Part shown: positions 19,833 through 26,065 of the stretch, one piece after another
Layout of the letters: each line of letters begins with the position of its first letter
Numbering within the stretch: position 1 is the first letter of the stretch
Assembly (NCBI GenBank): GCA_900088475.1
Contig: FLMG01003226.1
Coordinates: 1 to 26,065 of the forward strand
DNA from: Hyphochytrium catenoides
Taxonomy: Eukaryota; Sar; Hyphochytriomycetes; Hyphochytriales; Hyphochytriaceae
Length of the DNA stretch: 26,065 bases
Direction of reading: 5' to 3'
The notes under the pieces: model-generated
Seen by the model: only the letters and a program-made list of their open reading frames with translations
Databases searched by the model: none
What the model was told of the DNA's origin: nothing
Program-made: the position numbers and the translations under genes

Positions 19833-20493
19833 AAGACGAGAAAGAGGAATTTAGGGAGAAAATAGACAACTGATCGATGCAGGGGCTTCCGTAAGGCATC
19901 TCACCTTCCCCTGATTCTCGTTCATATCTCTCACATGGTTGATGGACTCATTGACAGCTTCCTCTTACTTCGCTTCACGTCTTTCCCTCTCTCCCTTTTC
20001 TCTCTTACCTCTCTCTCTCCCTCCTTCTCTCTCTGTCTCCTTCTCTCTCTCTCTCTCTCTCTTTTCCTCTCTCTCATTTTTCTCTCTTTCTCTGTATCTT
20101 TATGTCAACCATTTCTCTCACTATGTCTTCCCTGTCCTCATCTATCATCTCTTGCCTGGGATGGTTTGATATCTGCCCTCGACTTTGTCTTGATGAGCTT
20201 CATTATGTCAGCCAGTGATATCCCCTCACGGCGGAACAGCACTTGGACCACATCCTGTCAGAGAAGGTGTCAAGAAGACCGAGCTATCAAGAAATGAACA
20301 TGAAGCTAGAGAAACTAGACGAGGAAGAAAGAAGAACAGGAACAAAGCTGCAGAATCGGGTCGATAGGTAACCAAAAGCGCCGTGCAGAGGGTGCATCCT
20401 TCATCTGGCTCTTGCCTTTACAATGCTGCCAAAGTGCTCCTGGATGATGTCCAAACAGAGCAGAGCCTCATACTTGGCCGGCGTCTTCATCAT
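14963..20493 (-). CDS. POLR3C: RNA polymerase III subunit RPC3 (POLR3C/Rpc82), 15-16 exons
   Basis: A Pol III subunit of the RPC3-RPC6-RPC7 initiation subcomplex, built of winged-helix domains. Exons: 20493-20416, 20254-20156, 19726-19601, 19405-19328, 18960-18798, 18565-18237, 18107-18010, (17928-17918, tentative), 17829-17717, 17536-17204, 16930-16826, 16492-16421, 16133-15993, 15681-15586, 15436-15389, 15115-14963; about 680 aa, stop TAG. Joined exons follow human POLR3C almost throughout: QEHFGSIVKDVVQVLFRREG, KPSQVRDALLILGQHNIL, VSCEDIVTRLRFPKF, GEYVVEELCLSG, GFDQFHRDLRH, EKYGIESARIVQVLKSKKQL and KLQEIPQRADYNPQQTFY. An extended Lys/Ser-rich linker accounts for the greater length. The junction between the exons ending 18010 and starting 17829 is unresolved. 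The first two introns use GC donors. It is convergent with the Rab GAP, with 248 bases between stops. Confidence 0.92.
17918..17928 (-). other. POLR3C: Tentative 11-base microexon of POLR3C
   Basis: GAAATACGGAC lies between TTCTCGCAG and GTTGCT. It restores phase between the upstream exon (phase 2) and the downstream exon, giving R-K-Y-G-Q. The alternative is a longer upstream exon ending at a GTAGTG donor near 17998. The linker is too variable to decide. Confidence 0.3.
19741..19858. repeat. Purine tract with (GA)n core
   Basis: Almost pure A/G on the plus strand, with an uninterrupted (GA)n run at about 19795-19828. It lies in POLR3C intron 2 and is read as a pyrimidine tract in the POLR3C transcript. 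Confidence 0.9.
19979..20098. repeat. Pyrimidine tract with (TC)n core
   Basis: Almost pure C/T on the plus strand, with an uninterrupted (TC)n run at about 20042-20062. It lies in POLR3C intron 2, is purine-rich in the transcript, and is complementary to the tract at 19741-19858. Confidence 0.9.
20255..20415 (-). other. POLR3C: POLR3C intron 1, GC-AG type
   Basis: The donor is AAG|GCAAGA and the acceptor CTGACAG|GATGTG; 161 bases, phase 0. A GT donor six bases upstream (ATT|GTAAAG) is also in phase but would remove a Val-Lys pair that aligns without a gap to other RPC3 proteins. The GC choice also matches the strong exon consensus typical of GC donors. Confidence 0.6.
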
Positions 20494-20695
20494 TCTTCCA
20501 CTCCACTGGCGGCCAGGCTCCTAATCTCTACCCCTGACTTGCTCCTGCACGGGTCTCACTTCCTAGAGGTCCCGCATGCTCCTCTCTCGCTCTAATCCAC
20601 GATTTCATGGGGAGGCATTGTCATGAGGCCGGTCACTGATGTGTCTCCTTCCGGAGCATTCCTCCTCTTTGACAGAGAAGCAGATCACTCACGAT

Positions 20696-20829
20696 TCATG
20701 ACACATGAGGCAAGCAAGATATAATGCAAGCAAGGGCCATCTCTATCAGGATGCTTCGTATGGCAAGGACATTCTTATTATGGCGGAGGGAGTGAACGAA
20801 CCTCAAGAGACAGAAAAATGAGACGTACA

Positions 20830-20904
<75 letters not shown>

Positions 20905-21361
20905 AAGGGAGAGAGAGTGACAGAGAGAGAATAGGAACAAGTGAGAGAGAAAGAGAGAGAGAGAGAGGGGAGAGAGATTCCTCCCACCACCTGTCACGCC
21001 CATCACAGCTTCTGAAATCCCCCAGGACGAATGACCTCCCCCAGAAGTAGTGTTCCGAAACCTGTCTGTCATATACACGATCCGCACAGACCTAACTGGA
21101 CTACTTCCGTATCAGAATGGCGTTCTTGTCCTTGACGTCGGATTCGATGTTGAGACGTGATCCTGACGCGAAGGGAAGAGGCACAGATGGAGACTGCGCC
21201 AACATCAAAAGGAAGATCTGACATCGGCAGAGATTCTGAAGTTCCATAGTCACTACCTCTGAGCTCTGAGGCGGCTGAGTCATCCAACAGTCAGTGTAGA
21301 GCTTGTTGACTTCCGTAACGTACCTCACAACGTCGTCTCTTAAGGTCTTCTCGGTGACCAA
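20696..21361 (-). CDS. Possible small spliced protein, incomplete model
   Basis: The minus strand is open through 21361-21101 and reads DDVVRYVTEVNKLYTDCW, a plausible helix. A possible 63-base intron (GTAGTG...GGCGCAG, about 21269-21207) would join SSE to SPSVPLPF. The frame then gives NIESDVKDKNAILIRK. A second intron spanning the CT-rich tract would join this in phase to FVHSLRHNKNVLAIRS, ending at a TGA at 20696-20698. No ATG lies upstream of the helical part within the divergent interval; the first in-frame ATG starts MTQPPQSSE. The composition suggests a small coiled-coil subunit. I do not recognise it, and the whole model may be wrong. Confidence 0.3.
20832..20980. repeat. (GA)n microsatellite, interrupted
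   Basis: The plus strand is A/G-rich with long (GA)n runs at about 20833-20872 and 20877-20898 and shorter ones to 20970. It produces spurious Ser-Leu repeat frames on the minus strand. On that strand it would act as a polypyrimidine tract ahead of a possible acceptor at about 20803. Confidence 0.9.
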
Positions 21362-21417
21362 GCACTTTCAGGAGCCTTGATAGAGCGGGAACCTAGGAGG
21401 ATGCAGATTGGTTAACT

Positions 21418-24400
21418 ATGACTCTCACATCGCGGGTCATCCTCTTCCTCTCTGGACTTTATCTGGGAATTTATGCCACTCTAGACGAATCCATTCCGAA
21501 AGGAGCACGAAGCCCTAGTGGCTTGCTGGTCCCAGTTGTTGATCAGGTAGCCATGAGAACATCAAAAGATGGAAACTACCTTGAGCCTTATCTACTCCTG
21601 CTCGTCTCTGTCTCTTTCCTCAGGTTGCTGAGCTACGATCAAATTGGGTTACCGTCCGCTCAGAGATCCGAAATGTTTCAACGGTTTTCGTGAACCGCCT
21701 CAGCTCCTCTTACGGATTGGCCAACGTAAGTGTCAAGATCCTGGAGCTAAAAGAAGTTATACCTCTAACAGGCGGTTTCCAAGGATCCGTGGACCTCTAT
21801 TGGTTGCCTAGTCCTGCTAGTTTGCCTCATTCTGCTTGGATCCATACCGCTCTTATGGCTCCTCGAGAAGTACTATCCAACGCCTTACTTATTGGACGGG
21901 TAGGTAACAGACCTAGCGGAGAGCATTTCACGCTGGACCCTGTCCCCCCGAGTGTCTCACAATTACCTTCCATAGTGTTGATGCCAGTGGCCCTTCACCG
22001 CCTGCGCTCGTTTCTTTACCTGCGCCATCAAATGATGGGCTTGTATTTTATTCCATGATTTATCCATGTCAAATGGCAGTGCCTTGCGCTCTACAATTCG
22101 CTCGTTCTCGCATAGCATTCATACCTGCACTTACACCCTTGCACGATGATTCATGAAAGGCATCTACAGACGCTGGCCACCGTTCTTCGCGCCAACGATC
22201 CGCATCCGATCACTTATTACTCACGGTGAGAATGGGCGAGTTGGTGCTGAAAGTGCTACCTATTGCTAGACAAATTAGGATAGACGTATCCCCTTCTTCG
22301 GTTGTCTCCTTCTTGTAAGAGTGTTCTTTAACTTGTTGCATTGTATAGTACCTACATGGCTCTTTCTGTATAAGATGTCTCTAGGATGTGCTCCCGTTGC
22401 TTCCTCCTTCTTTCCCTGCCTTCTCCTAATTCTGTCTCCTCTCCCTTTATTGTATACCTGGCTACCTCAAGTCAATTCCTCACGTTGAGTGATGGCGGAG
22501 TGGTTACTCTGGACTGGGCCCATTCACCTCTTCGGGGATATGAGACGATCGTGAGAGATCTACCTACCGTAGTGAGTTGTTGGCGAAACTATCGTCCTCT
22601 TCCTCATCTTGGTGTTCGTCGGCTTCTTGTTGTTCTTCTGTTTCGTCAGCACTCACACAATCCTTGCAACAAAGGTTATCTTGCATGGGACCACTGGAGG
22701 TAGCCAGGAGGTGAGCAAAGTGTCAGAGAATTCTTGGGAGTATGGTTGCAGCTAGGAGCAGACTCAGTAGAGACACTACATAGACCAGTATGGCGATTGA
22801 GAGTTCCATGGGGAGAATTGGTTTTCTTGTAGGGTCAGAATCTCCGCGCTTGTGCGAAAGGGTAGTGGGAGTAAGAAGCTGGAACGACAGGAGGGGCAGC
22901 CACCTATCTGGCCTTGTATGGAGAGTCAAGTGGTAGCGAATAGGGTGCCCTCAAAGCGGGGACACATTCTGACTCCCTGCCTTTCTTGACATTAACCTTC
23001 TCTATCAGTCGTACGTCAGAAATGCCGTTTTGGACTTCCATAGCGCTGGCTGGCAGGTTGTGGCCTTTAATGCCCGCGGCTGTGCAGACTCCCCTCTTGC
23101 AACACCTCAGGTCCTGTCCCCAAAAACTTTCTCATTGTGTTGACAAGGGTCCTTCCTCCCTGTTGTGCAGCTATACCCCATTGCAGCTAAACCGGATGTC
23201 ATTGCTTGTATAAGTTGCACGGTCCCTTTGCCATACCCGCTAGCTGGCCGGGCCTTAGTTGTCTAGCCCTGCCATCAGAGTCTCAGCTCCACATCTTTCC
23301 TATGCATAATCTTGTGTCAACCTCTTTGTCTTTTGTGACATTATGGTCACCTCGCTCTTTTAGATGTATTGCGGGGCCTACACCCAAGACATACGAGAGG
23401 TGGTGGCGTCTATTAGGGAGACGGTGAAAGATTCTCCTCTTGTTGCGGTAGGGTTCTCTCTTGGAGCCAACATCCTGACTAAGTTTGTGGGCGAAGAAGG
23501 GGAAAAATGCCAGCTCACGGCTGCTGTCTCCGTTTCCAATCCATACGACATGGTTCAGTGCAGCAGGTAAGTGTCTGCACGACATCTATAGCCTTGTTGG
23601 GGTAGAGTTGGTTTGAGCAAATGAGAATCATATGGCAAGTAAGGGCTAGAAATGATATCTCATCCTCCCGTGTTAGGTCAATGAAGAAGTTCCCCCAGAG
23701 GTACACGTACGACAGAGTTATAGCTTCCAACCTTTGTAACTATCTCAAACAGGTCAGAGCTCTCATACCTTACAGACGTACTGGAATGACGCCAAGCAGG
23801 GCAACGGAAAGAGTCCTATAGAGATCGCTGCAACGAACCGTTAAAGGCAAAGAACTTGAGGCGGAAGAGGCGCTGAAAGAGGGAAGAAGTGGACAATGGG
23901 CGGCGAGACTAACTTTATGTTTCCTTAGATGCTTAAATGGGGTGTCTTCGGTCCGGAATGTCAGCCTGAGATTGAGCATGCCTTGCAGTCGAAGTCAGTG
24001 AAAGACTTCGATGGCCGGATAACAGCCAAGATGTTCGGGTAGGTTCGAAGACTTGACTGTTCGCTTCGTTCCGAAAATGTGCTAGGTCATCTCCCTACAG
24101 CCTTTCTCTTGCTCCTACAGCCCCTCACCTAGGATATCTCTTTAAGGTCGTGCTGGCTTGCGCTTTCATTTCACTATTCAGGATCTTGCTTGCCCTTCGA
24201 AGTTAAGCTAGGCAGCCACTTCGTTGACCTCTATCAATTTGTGTCATCGACTGGTACTAACTCTGACCAAACCCCTGCGCTACTGCGGCCTTAACGACAC
24301 AGTTATGGCACGGCGCACATCTATTATCACGAGGCTAGTAGTTTCAAATGTAAGGGACAGAAGCTGGCCCAGTAGCAGAGGTTTCTCATGCCTCTGTCTC

Positions 24401-25245
24401 CTGGTAACCCCTTGGTATATATGGCTCAATCGCCCTCTTCCAATGCCCTTGAGTACAGATATCCCTCGAATTGCTATTCCCACGCTATTCGTCACTGCCA
24501 AGGATGACCCGATCTGCCCGGAGTTCGCCATCCCTTACGACGAGATTCTGTAAGCTTTGCGTAACCCTGTTGTCGAGGTATTTGGATCGGAAGTCTAACA
24601 ATTTGTGATAGGTCTAATCCGAACACGATACTTTGCACGACTAACGTCGGTGGGCACATGATGTGGGCGACAGGAGTCCTGCGCATCAAATCTTGGCTAG
24701 ATCCAGCGGTGGCTGAGTACCTGAAGGCTATCTTAGTTCTATATGAAAGAGGTTAGAAGTCTGTCATTACCAATCTGAGGTTATGTTGACGGACCATCAT
24801 GTACGTCCTCTTAGGAGAGATAACCAAGAGCCAGCCCCAGGTCGCCACCACGCTCTGCGCAGTTAACGGGATTGCGCAAGAGCACAATGTTATGAAGAGT
24901 GGACAACCGCAAGGGACAAAACGTGACTCTATGACGAAGACCTCAAGTGAGGACAGCTTCTTCTTCCAAACGTCATCCTCATCACGCTGCACCGAAGACT
25001 TCACTGCCTCAGGAGTTGTTCTTGACGGCAGTGAGGGCTTGGACCTTCGCAGAGAGGAATCAGATGGACTAGGAAACGCGACTTCTACCGACAAGCACAA
25101 GGAGAGCTCTTGTCAGCTCTTTGAGGATGGCGGAGTGCTCAACCAGCTCCTGCAGCCTCTGCCTGCGTCTGTCATCGGCATCGCCGCTTTCATGCTGGCC
25201 CAAAATCTGCTGCGAAGAATGAAGGATCTTCAGCGCAAGGCCTGA
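21418..25245 (+). CDS. Membrane-anchored alpha/beta hydrolase, EMB8/ABHD1-ABHD3/YheT family
   Basis: Members are serine esterases or lipases acting on lipids. Fourteen exons: 21418-21546, 21624-21725, 21772-21899, 22160-22225, 22472-22571, 22675-22710, 23009-23110, 23364-23566, 23677-23752, 23929-24038, 24303-24349, 24459-24549, 24612-24751, 24815-25245; all phases match; 586 aa, stop TGA. Hydrophobic segments lie at about 6-21 and 87-108. The family motif GHLQT (120-124) forms only after splicing. ILHGTTGGS (177-185) supplies the oxyanion region. The nucleophile is S253 in GFSLGAN, the acid D382 or D383 in TAKDDPI, and the base H412 in VGGH. The 140-residue tail is Ser/Glu-rich and ends with a weakly hydrophobic stretch (VIGIAAFMLAQ). 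The triad is complete, so activity is expected; the substrate is unknown. The first exon is the least certain. Confidence 0.9.
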
Positions 25246-26065
25246 TGGACCAAGATTGATAAACCTGGGTTTTTGATAACCTTTATCCTGCTAAAAAACT
25301 GTATTACGTCCTGCTTCGCTCTAGTTATCCTGGTTACCTATTTGGTCTATGATTTATCGTGATAAAGTATAAGCACTATCTGGAATACTTGCCTAGCAAG
25401 TGAGAATTGTGCTGTGCTGTGAGGAGACGCCGAGGTTTGTGATCGTAATTCTGAAGGACTTCGTTCTCCAAGGTTCTGTAGGTTCTTCTCGATTCTAGAT
25501 CCTCCTGCTAGCTTTGGTTGGGATAAAAATCTCAGAAAGAAGACTGTGGAAGCATGGAGTGCCGGTAAAAATCAGCTTGGAGGTGGGCCTTACAGTTTTT
25601 AACCCTGAGCTACAACAGCTGCTACAACCTCCGTCGTTCGTGAGTTTCGTGTCTCAGTTTATGGTATCTACCACCGTTCTATAATTCACAAATCACAGGG
25701 AACTAGAGGAAGGTTAGATTCAAGAGCACCACAAAGCCAGCAGACAGATTACTATAACCTATCTTTAGAGTGAGCGAAAATGTCCGAGAGATGAAGGAGC
25801 CGAAAGAGGATGCAAGACAGAGTGGAAAGTGGTGGGGTAAGAGTGCCCTTGCAAATAAGGGGTGGGTGGACCCTCAGCTCTGAGATGATGAGAGACAGAG
25901 TCCAGAACAGATGTGGCCAGGTATGGAAGAGGTCCGAGGGAAGGAGGACGCGACAGAGGTTGGTAGGAGATGTGTTATCCCAGAGCTAGGCGTGAGGGAT
26001 AGAAGAAGCAAGAGGAGGGAGACTGACTGTGACCCACAGTCTCTCTCTCTCTCTCTCTCTCTCTC
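25246..26065. other. 3' flank of the hydrolase gene
   Basis: No coding frame is supported on either strand. The last part is purine-rich and ends in a CT microsatellite that runs to the window edge. Confidence 0.5.
26039..26065. repeat. (TC)n microsatellite at the window edge
   Basis: A perfect (TC)n run occupies the last 27 bases and may continue beyond the window. Confidence 0.9.

Larger units (their letters stand above)
19727..20155 (-). other. POLR3C: POLR3C intron 2, GC-AG type with GA and CU arms
   Basis: The donor is CAG|GCAAGA and the acceptor CCTTTCAG|GTGCGG; 429 bases, phase 0. Joining gives KPSQVRDALLILGQHN, the uninterrupted RPC3 helix. No GT donor reproduces this. In transcript order the intron holds a GA-rich tract, a 57-base open cassette (19961-19905) and a CU-rich tract before the acceptor. 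Confidence 0.75.
20494..21417. other. Divergent region between POLR3C and the hydrolase gene
   Basis: The 924 bases between the two starts hold the promoters of both genes, a long GA microsatellite and a possible small minus-strand gene, both listed separately. Nothing else is supported. Confidence 0.5.

Noticed and set aside
19905-19961. 57-base in-frame block as a constitutive POLR3C exon
   Set aside because: It is phase-compatible, but inclusion breaks the conserved KPSQVRDALLILGQHN helix, and its acceptor lies in purine-rich sequence. It is kept only as a possible alternative cassette.
19672-21087. Ser-Leu repeat frames on both strands
   Set aside because: They are translations of the (GA)n and (CT)n microsatellites in POLR3C intron 2 and its upstream flank.
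21690-22058. 122-codon frame in the hydrolase locus
   Set aside because: It is out of frame with the transmembrane exon; the frame giving a membrane segment followed by EKYYPTPYLLDG joins in phase to the GHLQT motif.

Overview
The window is nuclear DNA from a eukaryote with spliceosomal introns. Introns run from about 63 to 430 bases, mostly GT-AG, and all three standard stop codons are used. The gene content (PUS1, a tristetraprolin-type CCCH protein, TBC1D5, the Pol III subunit RPC3, an EMB8/ABHD-type hydrolase, and a bacterial-style UDP-glucuronate 4-epimerase) suits a protist, possibly an alga. The sequence alone does not fix the lineage. Gene models below were built by hand from open frames, splice sites, phase matching and remembered family motifs; no search was run.

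Layout. 1-275 (minus): 5' end of an unrecognised gene. 1052-2602 (plus): four-exon tRNA pseudouridine synthase. 3266-4762 (minus): single-exon tandem CCCH protein, convergent with PUS1. About 5500-8500: roughly 3 kb without a confident gene, holding low-complexity sequence, three tandem repeats and short decayed-looking open frames. 8577-9983 (plus): three-exon UDP-glucuronate 4-epimerase. 9984-11154: no convincing gene. 11155-14714 (plus): six-exon TBC1D5-like Rab GAP. 14963-20493 (minus): RNA polymerase III subunit RPC3/POLR3C in 15-16 exons, convergent with the Rab GAP. 20696-21361 (minus): a possible small spliced gene. 21418-25245 (plus): 14-exon membrane-anchored alpha/beta hydrolase. 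25246-26065: flank ending in a CT microsatellite.

The genes are ordinary housekeeping functions (tRNA modification, Pol III transcription, mRNA decay, endosomal trafficking, nucleotide-sugar and lipid metabolism) and do not form one pathway. The best novelty candidates lie in gene structure. The first two introns of POLR3C appear to be GC-AG introns. The second holds complementary GA and CT tracts around a 57-base in-frame cassette that is probably skipped. Almost all POLR3C introns are phase 0. The CCCH gene has a UAUUUAUUU element in its own 3' flank. I found no CRISPR array, rRNA, tRNA, intact transposon or unmistakable new system.
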